Shown: one piece after another, positions 49,299-60,828 of the stretch
Numbering within the stretch: position 1 is the stretch's first letter
Layout of the letters: every line of letters starts with the position of its first letter
Source: Triops longicaudatus
Lineage: Eukaryota; Arthropoda; Branchiopoda; Notostraca; Triopsidae
DNA: 64,000 nucleotides
Assembly: GCA_022885665.1 (NCBI GenBank)
Contig: JAGQDJ010000102.1
Location: 1-64,000, forward strand
Reading direction: 5' to 3'
Program-made: the position numbers and the translations under genes
The notes under the pieces: generated by a model
The model's database searches: none
What the model saw: the letters and a program-made list of their open reading frames with translations, nothing else
Told to the model about the DNA's origin: nothing

Positions 49299-51113
49299 AT
49301 TGCTTCCTTTCAATCAGAATTCGCTTATGAATCAAAGAGTTCAACTGTTGTCGATTAGAACACAATCATACGTGGCTAATATTCCAATTTCTTCTGTTTT
49401 TCCTATGCTCCTGTAAAACAATACAACAGTGTAAGATTTCATTTAGTGCTGGCAACAACATAAATTACCTTCTTCCTATGGTTTGCACTTACTACACTAC
49501 CACAGAGGTTTGATCTATATCATAGATGTTAAAGAGGTTGTTGTTGTTAGGGCGTTTCTTTCCGACACATGTGCTTTAAGGTATGAGCTTTGAATGCATA
49601 TAAGGTGCGTAGCAAAGAGCTCGAAATCGAACTCAACAATGCAACTTAAGCGATGCTTCACATTTCACCTGTATCAAAGCTTTATCTGCGCACAGCACGA
49701 CTGTATTTTTTCCCTTGTCAGCTGAGCTGAGCCGTGCGTTCATCCCTTGCGGTTCGGCTTCGAGAAGGTCCGAGTTGCAATCCGCCTACTAAGCCACCCT
49801 ATATCGATGTGAACTTGCGCAACTGAAATTGTCATTTATACTCTGTGTCATTCTATCCATACTGCTTTTTAATCCTCTTTTTGCTATTATGTTTCGTAAA
49901 CTACAAATGTCTTACAGCAGTGCATAGCACTCAAATTTTATTAAATTGAAAAGATTACCATCAATTCAATTAGGAAGTTACGGGAGATGTCTTAAATCGT
50001 CCTAGTCACTCCCGTAAGAAAATATTAGGACAATGCTCCATGTGTTCTCATTTTTCAGTGGGCATGACCACCTTTGAAAGGATTCCGAAGCTTGTCAAAA
50101 AATTTCCCCGGGATTCATCACTGTCGTCTAGATCTGTACAATACTGCAAAAAGGCTGCCATTTTGTAAAATGGCCTCGGTTGGGTTTCGCCATATTACAT
50201 GTGAAAAAAGTTTACATCAGGAACAAAATACAGTTAATTTTTTACGGGCAAAATACTGAAGATTACAGCACTAGTTTCGCTTTCAAACGCGTGTTTAGAT
50301 AATTTATGTTGTTTGTAACTGTAAATATCAGGAGAGCGTCTTGACAAGCAGAAGTAGCGCAATAATCTGCTCTGATTTGTTCGGTATCGGTGTTAACATT
50401 GCAGTGGAAACACAACCCTAGTCATGGGATATGGGCATGTGGAATCGTCCATCATGACGTCATCCGAAAAACAAGGCGAAAAACAACTAACGCCATTTCT
50501 TTACGGTGACAGAAGTTGACAACTGAGGCGCTGAACTTGAAGATGGCTAACCCGAAGTGACACTTTTGGACTCGTGCAATCGTACCGCACCAAACATCTA
50601 TCAAAACAACAAAACGCGCTAAACCTTCTGTTTTTTCTTTTTAAGCGAATGGACAAGAAACGTCAAAGGAAAAAGTTTTGCAATTGTTTCGTGCGAAGTC
50701 GTGGCCAACTACAATGAAAATTATGTTCTCCCGATAAGAAAACAGCTGCTATAATTTTCCCAAAAAAACGTTGACAGATTCCCAGATAAGATTCCATTAT
50801 CTGGAAATAATCTCTTACTTATAGGTAGAAAAAGAGAAAAACTAAAGAACACAACATGATGCTGATCTTGTCGATGTTAGAACTACGTAGCCTATAGGAG
50901 GACGAATAGGAATACTGAATGAACGGAATAATTTTCTAATCGCATATGAATAAAACCCGTTAACTTCCCATCGACCTTGCTTCATCTCAATGCACTAAAA
51001 TATTCTTTTAATTTATATGGCATTGAAATGTATTGTAATGAAAATTTGCAAACAAAATGCAGAAAAAAAGGACGAAGTTCGTGACAATGCTTTTATCATT
51101 AAATAGCGTACAC
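49299..51113. other. Intergenic spacer, ZnT 5' flank and FKBP 3' flank
   Basis: No gene was seen. One open frame of 61 codons at 50074-50259 has no recognisable content. Confidence 0.55.
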
Positions 51114-53876
51114 TTAATTCTCAGGGAGCATATCCACCGGCATTGTCTCCGCTTCATTTTCCACATTTTCAGACTCGCCTGCTTCAGCGTTATTCCAGTC
51201 AGAAGGCGTTGGCATATCTAAGTTATACTTGCCGGCATTCTTCTACAAAGAAAAGCAGGAAACAGAATTAGAATCATAATTACGATGTAAGTCAATAGCA
51301 AAAACTATCAAAGGGGGACAAAACATTGATTATCCACAACGGTACAATACAAATGTTAACTAACATGCTTCCATACGATTTGTCACTCTTGGAATCAGTA
51401 GTGTCACACTGCTGTTAATTAAATGAAGATGCTCAATTTGGGTATGGCAAAACTAACCTTTGCACTAAGCTTAGTGCACAGCTGGGCGCCCGGGACGCCC
51501 GCTGGTCCCGACGCCATTTTTCTCTTTGGAAGTTTCTGCAGAATAATCATTAGCGGATGAAACGTCAGAACCCTGCATTACTGGAGTCGTACTATATTTA
51601 TTTGAGTCATTCGACCCGGAAGTTTCTGCAGGAGGCGGTGTTTGTAAGCGTTCATTAATTGCTTCTGTAACGCCTTCCTGTTTATCTTCTACTGTCTGAC
51701 TCTCCGCCAATTCTTTGGCGCGTTGCTCTTCCGCCTCTATGGCAGCCTTCAATTCCTTTTGTTTTTTCCATTTTTTAGTAGTTTCCTGGATCTCTTTACG
51801 ACGCGCAGCTCGGGCTTCTTCGACAGCTTGTTGCTTTTCGCGTTCAACTTCCTCGAGATTCACATCATACTGTAACTCTTTTTGATCGTCATCCCACCAA
51901 CCATACCGCCACCCACCTTTTTCCTTAACCCATGAAATATTTTCCATGAATACGTCGTTAAACAACAAAGACAAAATCGCTAACACAAATACGCAATTAA
52001 AAATAAAGCAATAAACTTACTTTGTCTTCAGCTGCCATTTTCTGAAAAATGGAAGCGTACAACTTCTTATCGCGCTGGTTTTGTTCCCGAATTTTGGCGT
52101 TGCAAATGGTCAGCTGATTAATAGCGGCTTTGTTATTCGGATCAAAAGTCACGATCGCTTCAAAATCCTTCTTAGCAAGAGCTGGCTCACGAAGCCCCAG
52201 AAGTGCCTGAGAATTAGAAACAGAAGATGAAAAATCCTTTTCATTCTGGTTCGTTATTAAACAGATCACTAATATTCGTTTCACGGAACCCAGGACAGGA
52301 ATACTACTCTTAACATTTATACCATTCCATGGTTAATTTTGTATTTCTGCTTTCTCCTTTTATTACTGACGAAACTCTGCTAACCTCCTAGTTCCATTTT
52401 CTTGTTTCTTCTCGTGGTGCTACTAAGATTCAGACTGTACTTACTACGTCAGCACAACTTAGTCTTTTTTTATCAAAATACTCACTACAAATATGCCAAA
52501 TTAAAAAAAAAAAGCAGTAGGGCTATCATACCATAAGGCAAGAAGAATAACTAATATTACTCACTCTTTGACTGCGGTCCCAAGCATAGAGTAAATTGAG
52601 TAATTAACTCTAGCATAATTTTGCACTTTTTTGTTTATTGTCTTATCCTCACCTGTCCGCGACGGAAAAGGCCTTTCTCATTTTTGGCGTCCAGATCGAG
52701 CGCTCTATTACAGTGTTCCCGCGCCTGGACGAAGTCGTTCATCTTCAATGCACACATGGCTTGGTTGAGGTAACTAGCGAGCATGAGATTTGTTCGTTCT
52801 TCGGCTTTCACCTCCTTCAGAGCTAGAATGGAATGAAGATTTAGGTTATTGGGATAACGTGGCGTAGGAAGATCATATTCAATTACATTTCTCCAATTCC
52901 AGATACTCAATGACCTTGGCGTATTGCCTAGCAGCCATGCTGTACTTCCCCGCCTTGAAATAATTAGTTCCTTTATCTTTGCAAATCTTGGATTGTTCCA
53001 ATTTCTCATCAGCATCCATGCTCCATGACTCTTTGGCTTTCTCGAAATTCTTCAATTCAACCTTATACTGTACAGTGGCGTTGGGCGGTACGCCGAACAG
53101 ATCGTGGCCTTTGGTGCCAAAAGCGATCGAAGGTTGCAAAGTAAGCAAGCTGATTTCGTGCTTCTTGAACTTCAGCAAAGCTTGTTCTACGCCCTCGGGG
53201 ATGTCCATGTCTACACCTTCGCCAATCGCGAAACTGACCTCGCGTTCATCGAACACACGGTCGCCCAGTTTGCCCACTAAGCGAATATCGACTTGCGCAC
53301 CATCGTTGGGTGATGAGTAGCTTTCTCCCGTCTTCAAAGTTTGACGTAAAACACTGCCGTCCTTTTTCTTGCTAATATCCTCTAGTTTCCAGTCGAACAG
53401 CTCTACTTCAAAGACTAGTGTGGCATTCGGAGGGATTTTGGGCGGACTGCCCGACTCTCCATATGCATAAGGTGATTGACAGTACAAAACTGCGATTTCG
53501 CCTCGTTTCATTGTGGCCACGCCCAAATCCCAAGCCTTAATAACGCGACCTGATGCCGAAAAGCAAAATTGTAATACATATTCCAACGTGTTTTGTGCTG
53601 TTGGCCCGTACCTTTGCCCAAAACGAAGCTGAATTTCTCGCCTCTATCGCGACTGGAGTCAAATTTCGAGCCGTCCGTCAGCGTCCCCACGTAGTGAACA
53701 TATACTGTGCTTCCCTCGCAGGGGCTTTCATTGCCAGTACCTTCTCTCTTAATTTCTTTCAATACGCCTCCATCCTTGTTTGGCGTAATATCAACTGCAT
53801 TGGAGCCAGGTACATAGGGAGTCAGTTTCTCTGAGGTTTCGACAGGGACTTCACCTTCCATTTCTTCAGCGGTCAT
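51114..53876 (-). CDS. FKBP52/FKBP59-type TPR immunophilin (Hsp90 co-chaperone)
   Basis: Main isoform of five exons: 53876-53612, 53549-52887, 52822-52653, 52206-52021, 51242-51114, giving 470 residues (human FKBP52 459). The first FK506-binding domain (about 30-140) keeps the prolyl-isomerase pocket: VHYVGTL, KFDSS, FVLGKG, VIKAWD, AYG and ATLVFEVEL. The second domain (about 150-255) is diverged, as in the family. The TPR region (about 260-400) starts KEKAKESW-like (EKAKESWSMDADEKLEQS) and has the carboxylate-clamp positions K, N (YLNQAMC) and K-R (NEKGLFRRG) that grip the EEVD tail of Hsp90. The C-terminus is short and acidic. The family helps mature Hsp90 clients such as steroid receptors and modulates TRP channels. 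An alternative last exon may exist at 51471-51923. Confidence 0.95.
51461..51478. repeat. Perfect 18-bp palindrome
   Basis: TGCACTAAGCTTAGTGCA is its own reverse complement. It spans the stop codon of the candidate alternative FKBP exon and ends a few bases before a CTAACC run. Nothing in the sequence shows a function. Confidence 0.8.
51471..51923 (-). CDS. Candidate alternative last exon of the FKBP gene
   Basis: A phase-0 acceptor (TTAAG before GAA) would let exon 4, which ends KMAAEDK in phase 0, run into this 150-codon frame with its own stop. The main last exon at 51242 is also phase 0. The frame reads GGWRYGWWDDDQ, then a long charged helix rich in E, K and A (EEVEREKQQAVEEARAARRK), then a Ser/Thr-rich tail. 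Composition is strongly protein-like. The acceptor is weak, with its pyrimidine tract about 40 bases upstream. Other readings are a separate small gene starting at an ATG just upstream, or a fossil exon. I do not recognise the sequence. Confidence 0.5.
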   Translation of the reverse strand, partial: EKGGWRYGWWDDDQKELQYDVNLEEVEREKQQAVEEARAARRKEIQETTKKWKKQKELKAAIEAEEQRAKELAESQTVEDKQEGVTEAINERLQTPPPAETSGSNDSNKYSTTPVMQGSDVSSANDYSAETSKEKNGVGTSGRPGRPAVH

Positions 53877-55572
53877 TTGTTAACTAATATGCCTGTAAAT
53901 TGGATAAAAAAATACTCTTTCAGTTGCCTGTTTGAAGATTTTGAGTATGAGAAAAGGGGGGAAATGGGTGAGTGCAAGGGATTTGCTATTTACGTTCTTA
54001 CGCTGAAAGACGTGTATACGAAACGAAATGCGACAGAGTAAGCCTTAACAAGAGCTAAATTTAACTTCTTAACATGGGGTGTACTAGTGTTACTGTCACT
54101 GAAGAACACGGCGATATTTTTCGCGAGATTTTACTCTCGTATTGTGGCGTCAAGGAAAGATTTTATCCAGTTAATTGGAGAACTTCTGTGGGTGGCTTAC
54201 CTTTATATACAGGACTTGATCGCTCAACGTTTTCACGAAAGTTCTCGTGCTTATTATGATCGGCTACTCTGGAAATTTCGAACACGCTTCAGCTGCGGCT
54301 GCTCTGATTGTACTACTGCACAAGAGGCGGGGCTACAAATAGTGGGCCGCACAAAAAAGCGGGTGCCATGGATACGAGCGGCGCCACAATTTGAAATCCC
54401 CGTCAGGGTTTTCAACACAGGAAACGAGCGACAAGAGCTTGACAAGTATTACTATTAGTTTTCAACGCGAGAATCCAATTCAGGATGTACACGGCGACCA
54501 GTCAACAGTTGAAGTAGACTTCGGCGGTTTTATCCTTCACTTCGACTTCACTATTATTAAAAAAAAAAAAAATACTTGCAAAAAAAGGCTTAACAGTTGG
54601 CGTCGATATTACTCGAGAAAAAGGTTCTCCTGAACTTTCACTCAATTTGAAAGTGAATTTTGGGTACTCAACGGAAAGCGACTTTAGTCGAAAGCTAGTA
54701 ATCTCAGCAGGGAGGATTTATTCACGAACCACCAAAGAGTGGGTGCTTCCGTTGGATTATGGGAGAAGTACCAGCTAAGCTTAGTAGGAGGGCCCCAAAC
54801 TGCTAATCTTGCAGCCAATCAGGTATAGCTCCTTACTTTCAATTTTTCTTGTAACAGCCCTTTACATTATAACCTTTCTCTATATTACTCTACGAAATTA
54901 ATCCAATCGATTCGATTCGAACCTTTTGTAGTCCTAATCTGAAGTGGAATTGAACAACCCTTCCCTCAAACCAGTTTGAAGTAGAATTCGACCAGTTGAA
55001 ATTCGCGAGTTCAGGAACTCGGGTTGAAACACAAACTTAAATGGGCAATGGACTCCAAAAACACCTATTGAGATTTTGACGGATTGTTATTGTACACATT
55101 ATATTAAGAGTAAAGAATTTGGTATCAACTTTTTCTGATGGGTCGTTCTAGAGATATGCCTTGCGAAGTTTCCCGCGCCTGAATGGACGTCACGGGAGAA
55201 AACAAGTCACACGAAGACATCGCGCGGACTCGCTGAACCAATAAAAACGGCGACTTTCGTGCGCCGATTTTCCCCTATTACATAGCAGCACCACGTGACC
55301 ACGCTGAATATCTTCTTTTTTCCTGAATATCTTCGTTATTATTTTGCGCATGAAAAAAGAAACATTTACCTGGAAACTAGATTTTTTTTGCTCTTTTGGA
55401 CAAGACAAAGTTTTTATTGGCGTCTCTTGCCTTTTAAAATTCGACCCATAACGAACCCGCAAGTAGCCTTTAGCTAACGGCACGCGACTGTAGCTCAAGT
55501 TTGGGCTGCTGGTCAATAAAGTTCGAAAGAGTCCGAGTTGAGACGCACGATGGGTAAACGTAGAAACGTCCC

Positions 55573-55606
<34 letters not shown>

Positions 55607-56354
55607 GTCTGTTTTGCCCCGTTTCGGGGAGAAAATAAAAAATGTATAATAGGCTGCTAAAGTTTGGCGACTCATTTGTTACAAATTTACGTTTCTTCAT
55701 TTTTTTCAGACCTCAGCCATATTAACAAGGAATTTTCACCCAAGAGAAACTACTTCATACAGTATTTTACAGACTTTGTAACACTCATTAAAGTTTAATA
55801 TTAAAGCTGCCTAGGTCGCAGATAATGGCACCACAGCCTATCACACTTCAGACTCTTTAAGACATGACCTTGACGACATTGAAAACTTATTCAAGCAATG
55901 TAATGGTGGTACCTACGAGGACTAAGCTTGAACGCGTTTTTTTTTTTTATTGTTCAGGTCTTGGTGTCAAAAACTTTAAAAGAGACGATAATGAGAAAAG
56001 AATCTGTCACCCAATGGGTTCGTTATAATTTATCTTAAACCTTCCTCTCTCAAACTTATATACAGCCCGTAAAAAGTTCATAAATAAACTTTCAGTAGCT
56101 AAGGGCTACTATTTGATTTCCAAATGCTGTGGAACCAACCTAAATCTTTAATTCTACACCACTGTGATTGTAAAAATATGAAGTGAAAGGTCGTAACCCT
56201 AAGTAATGGGCTTTTTTTCACATAGGTAAACAGTAAACACATAGGTAAACTTTGCTTTGAAAGCTAAGCAAGTGGCGCTCCGAGAATGAAAGCAATAGCT
56301 TTTGGGTTAGGCATATGCCCTATATTCCTCCCTGATTTGGAAAATAAGAAACTT
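53877..56354. other. Intergenic, with a T30 homopolymer
   Basis: No gene was recognised. A run of 30 T at 55574-55603 stands out. A box-A-like and box-B-like pair lies just before it (TAGCTCAAGTTTGG near 55489, AGTTCGAAAGAGTCC near 55520), too weak to call a SINE. An open frame at 54087-54458 has no recognisable domain. Confidence 0.5.
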
Positions 56355-56426
56355 GGGCTCGTCCGGGATTTGAACCCGGGACCTCTCGCACCCTAAGCGA
56401 GAATCATACCCCTAGACCAACGAGCC
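56355..56426 (-). tRNA. tRNA-Pro (anticodon AGG)
   Basis: The 72-nt cloverleaf reads 5' GGCTCGTTGGTCTAGGGGTA. The acceptor stem GGCTCGT pairs with ACGAGCC. The anticodon stem CTCGC/GCGAG encloses the loop TTAGGGT with anticodon AGG. The T arm CCCGGGTTCAAATCCCGG is perfect and contains an intact internal B box, and the A box is GGTCTAGGGGTA. The discriminator base is C. There is no intron. A T-rich tract (TTTCTTATTTT) follows within a few bases and can act as the Pol III terminator. It looks functional. Confidence 0.97.
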
Positions 56427-56904
56427 GCTTGTTGGTGAGGTAGAATTTAAAATAGTAAATCAGTAGCCAAAAGGATTGCTGAAGTCAGAAATACAAAGTG
56501 TTGAACCTAGTTACCAGCCACCTAGACCACTTGTTCTAAAAACATCCAGGGTCCAGTGATACCCCGTGGTGCAAAAGCAATGGTGGTAGTAAATAGGGCA
56601 TGATTTATTAATCATCGCAAGCATTCGAGAATCTAAAAGAGGTTGTGTAAAACTAACTTTAACTGAACTCATTCAAAAACATTCGTGTGTGATGGCGGCC
56701 TGCAATTTGGCCGTATTTTCTAGTAAACAATTTTCTGATGTTCCAAATATATTCTATGTTAAAATCAGTGGTGATTTGACTAGAGGAGCGTCGTTTGGTT
56801 TGGTTTCTAAGAGAACAGGCTGGCGTTTCGGCGTAGTATCGTTTTCGGCTTTCTTTATATAATTGTCTTTTTTGGTACTAATTATATCATATCCATCTCT
56901 ACAT

Positions 56905-57440
56905 TTTCAAATTAATTCGGCCATTCCTGTGTCTTTTGAAAACTTACAAAGCGCGCTCTACATAGAAAACTGTTCATGTCTTATTCTTGTACCAAATCCC
57001 ATTATTTCATCCAAGGTTATTGGTATGTTTTTATGTCACAATTTGTCAAATAAAGTTTTCGTCTGACTGGCATAACATGGACATTGCATGACAAGATGTT
57101 TAACGGCTTCTCATGATACTTCGCAATTTTTGCAATTGGGGTCTTCTTGAAAACTGAATCTATGCAGCCATGCTTCGCATTTGCCATGACCACACCTTAG
57201 TTTATTCAGAGCCACTGCAATCTTTTGGCTCTTGACGCCTCTCCACCTGTAATTAAGATTTCCTGTGCTTTGTACCACTTTTTGTGCTGTTGAGGCTTTA
57301 ATACCGGTCGAAAACTCATCTGCCATTCGTGCTTCTGTTTGTGACTTAATTTAGTATCTTATTATTGTATATGTTAAATTTTGCCCCGCCATTACTTTGC
57401 TGCCGTATCTGCCTCCTCGTTTCCACCTGTAACAATGTAG
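56905..57440 (-). pseudogene. Broken 3' end of a non-LTR retrotransposon ORF2
   Basis: The minus strand starts with an RNase H-like motif GGNEEADTAAK at about 57400-57435. It then shows NKLRCGHGKCEAWLHRF, PNCKNCE, EAVKHLVMQCPCYASQ, LFDKL, IPITLDEIMGFGT and ALCKFSKDTGM in one frame. This is the typical region after RNase H in Jockey/I/R1-type elements: LRTGH, LHR, CP-C, HLL-CP-Y, LF, I.ITL..LLG. Three in-frame stops (after NCEVS, after LFDKL, and before ALCKF) and extra stops after the RNase H motif show it is dead. No reverse transcriptase domain was seen. Confidence 0.75.
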
Positions 57441-60400
57441 CATTGAACTCAAGTTGTAGCACTATCTTGGCGGGACTTAAAATTCCCGGACTCTTTGAAA
57501 TCGATTGTACTAGGTTCAGAACACTTGCAGACTGACAGAATTTGTCCAGAACTCAGCTTAGTGTTCTGCGAAAGAGCTTACGTGTAGCGGAATCACACAA
57601 ATCTTCTGTCGTCACTTCGAGCAAAATTAAACTGCTTGGGTCAACATGACTACTTCGGTTTTTGCCGTCAAGTGAACCCTCGCTCAATCATTGCGATTTT
57701 CTCCTGACCAAAGGTGAGCAGGTTACTTCGTAAATTATTGTTAGTTAACTTATTCCTGGGCAAGGCATAATGACAAAATAAAGCAAACTCAAAATTGATC
57801 AAATCCATAGTGATAACATAAAAAGTCTCACAGCTGTTACTCATAAAATCAACAGGTCAACAAAAACTCGTTCTTTTTTTGTTTTCTTATATTCTTCGGT
57901 ATACACTCTGAAGTCAACTGCGTGAACTTCTTGATAAAAATAATCGCGATTTCATAATTGTGTTCATAACAGGTTAAAGCAGAGTCTGAATAGGTGTTGA
58001 TAAGCTAGGACTGAGAGTATTGAATTAAAGAATTGAATTGAAGACTTGCAGCAATACAATTAAAGCGTTGAGTTTGTCAAAGATATTGCAAAGATAGCCA
58101 TTTTCAATACAAAATCATCATCGACATTTTTTCCGATATGAAGAATTGCTCTTTAGTTAGGTAGGAACGAAGCTAGTTTCTTAACTCATATATTCTCTTC
58201 GGGACATTTCCTAGTGAAAGCCACCGAGAATTGCAGTAACTGAGCAAGGAAGTATAGTCGGCCTCATTTCAAGATCCATTTATTCGAAACGCCTACTTTC
58301 CAGTGGTCGGGTTTTAATAAATGGGACTATTTTTTTACTCCCGTGCAAATAAAAAAGGGTTTCCTCTTATAGGAAATTACCCACATTAACTTTTGTCTGA
58401 AAAACACCAGCATTTAATTACACCAGTGTTTACCTCTCACAGCTGGCGAAAATAGAGTAAAGCAGAATAATTCGCTTTTGCCAAATACCCCCGGCTCCCT
58501 TAATTGACGGTCACGGCTCCCTTGGGAGCCGCGGCTCACAGTTTGAAAACCACTACCCTATGCCAGAGGATAGGGAAAACACTAATTTGCATATATCTCT
58601 GAAACCTTTCATCACATGAAAGCGAAATAAATGGCACGCACTTCTACCAAACTAAAGCTAAGTCTGTGCAAAATTTCAGATGTTTTTTTTAGCTTTTCAT
58701 TAACTCTGCAGAGACGAGAGAAAGTTTTGATCGCTCCTTACATTTTTCGTTTTACGGCCCTTAGTAAAAAAATAACAAAAATAGACTGTTGCATGAAAAA
58801 TCACAAAACTGTTCAGGCTTATTCTTATGCCGATTCCGTATCTACACAAAAAGTTTAATGGCGATCTATCAAGTATTTGCAAAAATAAAACGTTTCGCCG
58901 TAAGCCTGTGTTATAAGGGCCGGGCGAACATCCTCTAGCAACACACAGTATCCTTTGCAAGGCTTTGCTTCGTACCTCCGGTAGGAGAAAACCTTTAGGG
59001 CCTTACGGGGCCCTATAATAGGCTACTCAGCGAAGACAGTGTATAAAGTGTTTATCTTTAGGCGGTTGCTATGGTAATCGACTGGGTTTGAAAATGGCGC
59101 CTCCACAAGTCTTTGCGTATGTCTGTTTATTTGTACAACTTTTCTTATAATGTGCTATTTCTCGACGAAGGTGAAGCAAACATTTTCCTATATTGCTTGT
59201 GACTGTAACTGCAAACTTTCGTTACCATACGTTTAGTGTATCATAAGAAATTTGATTGGTATAGTTTATTATGGAAAAACACGTTAAATACGATATTACT
59301 TTTGTTTCCACGGGTTACACGGTTATAACAAGCGAGAGCGTCCTATTTTGAAGGTTAATCTTCTCTTATTTTACGTTTTTAAGAAGTATACTGTGGCGTA
59401 ACAGATAGCAGAGTTACACAAGCATCTAATGGTTGTACATTCATATGCTAGTTAAGTTCGTGCTTCGAGAAAAAAGTGACAAATCGCAAAATTTTACCAT
59501 TGTCCCTACCGTCTTCTGTATGCTTCTGAAATAGCAGTAGTCACCTAACATTAGGCCACCCCGCATAGACGAGCGGCGTGGTGTTAGTTCGCAAACGGAG
59601 CTTCGGCTGCATTTACAGCTTTTCTCACCGAGTCCTCTACAAGCATTATTGCCTAAATATTCCTACTCTAGGAGCCCAATTAATAGATTCGCATAATTGT
59701 ATTATGCCCATCTTGGGTCGTCATCACTAAATACATAGTGAGACCCCAAAATATGGCATCGGGGCCTAATTTGGCCCGTAATCTCACTTATTGACAAAAG
59801 AAGTGATCGACGGAAAATTCTACAATTATGCTCCAAGTTGCGATAAAGTAATGTAGAAAAACGCGGTCTGTCTACAATTGTTTAAAAGCGACGCAACGAA
59901 TTCGCGTTATAATGAACTCGGGTTATAGCGGACTTGAGTTATAAAAAAACCGCGATATAACAACCGCAGTTTGACTAAGTCGAGTTTTAAAAATTTCGTT
60001 CTAATGAACTCGCCTTATAACGAACTCTCGAATACAATGAAATTTCATCAGGTCGAACCCAGGATGTAACGTAGGTCCGATACGAAGAACTTCTAAAATT
60101 ATAATTGTCAGTCTGTCGAAAAGAAATGTCAATGCCTTAGCTAAAAGAAGTTACGTAAATGTATTATATTCACGGTTTCTTTCCATTTTAATAGTATCTC
60201 TGCTTCGACGGTTGGCAAGGTGGGAGACAATTTTAAGATGTTTGTGACTGATATGCACAAACATATGCACCAGGTAGGCATATCCTACGACAGCTATTTT
60301 ATGAGTGATTAGGATGTATTAGGTAATTCAAACGATATGCAAAAATGAAAACCACATTACTCGTTCAACTCAACGGAAAATGCTTGTAATCTGAAACGGT

Positions 60401-60828
60401 CACATGGTAACTACACAGCTCTGGTGTAGTCATAATGTTTGCAGGCCAAACGTACACTGAATAGTGATATAATAGAAAACGTGGAACAAACCCGAAAACT
60501 GATAGCTTTTTGCTTGTTTCTTTTGCTGGCAATAAAATGTTTGCACCCTTCACAGATTCGAAACCTCATGAAAAAACTTAGTCTCTTTTCTTCCGTTGCG
60601 ATCTGGCCATTGCCACCGGCTAATGACTTTTACAATATCGTCATCTAAAACTTTTCACCGCTTTTTTTAAATTATTATAATAACAACACACAAGCTAAAA
60701 CCATTTCATAACGCCTAAAATTACCCAAGTGAGGGGAAATTGGCACCGTCTATAGCATGCATTAAAGCTTAATAAGTCTCAAACAAAATGTTTACAATTT
60801 CTTTTTCTTTGTCTGTGCTTCTGCTACT
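57441..60828. other. Intergenic, transposon debris
   Basis: No gene was recognised. The stretch contains a hAT-like end at about 58500-58560, whose reverse complement has GGTTTTCAAACTGTGAGCC. It also holds a dispersed repeat copy at 59368-59515. At 59890-60060, TTATAACGAACTCG words in both orientations look like worn pogo/Tigger ends. Confidence 0.5.
59368..59515 (+). repeat. Dispersed repeat, copy B (copy A at 40920-41070)
   Basis: This is a diverged copy of the segment at 40920-41070, in the same orientation. Shared words include GTTTTTAAGAA, GCAGAG, ATCTAATGGTT and ATTGTCCCTACC. No open frame is shared, and no terminal repeats were seen in either copy. Confidence 0.65.

Noticed and set aside
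54087..54458. Plus-strand open frame of 123 codons upstream of the FKBP gene.
   Set aside because: It has no recognisable domain, no clear splice or start context, and overlaps other open frames of equal quality.
55489..55603. Possible SINE: weak A/B-box-like pair followed by T30.
   Set aside because: Box spacing and sequence are poor, the T run would be on the wrong strand for a poly(A) tail of that body, and no target duplication was seen.
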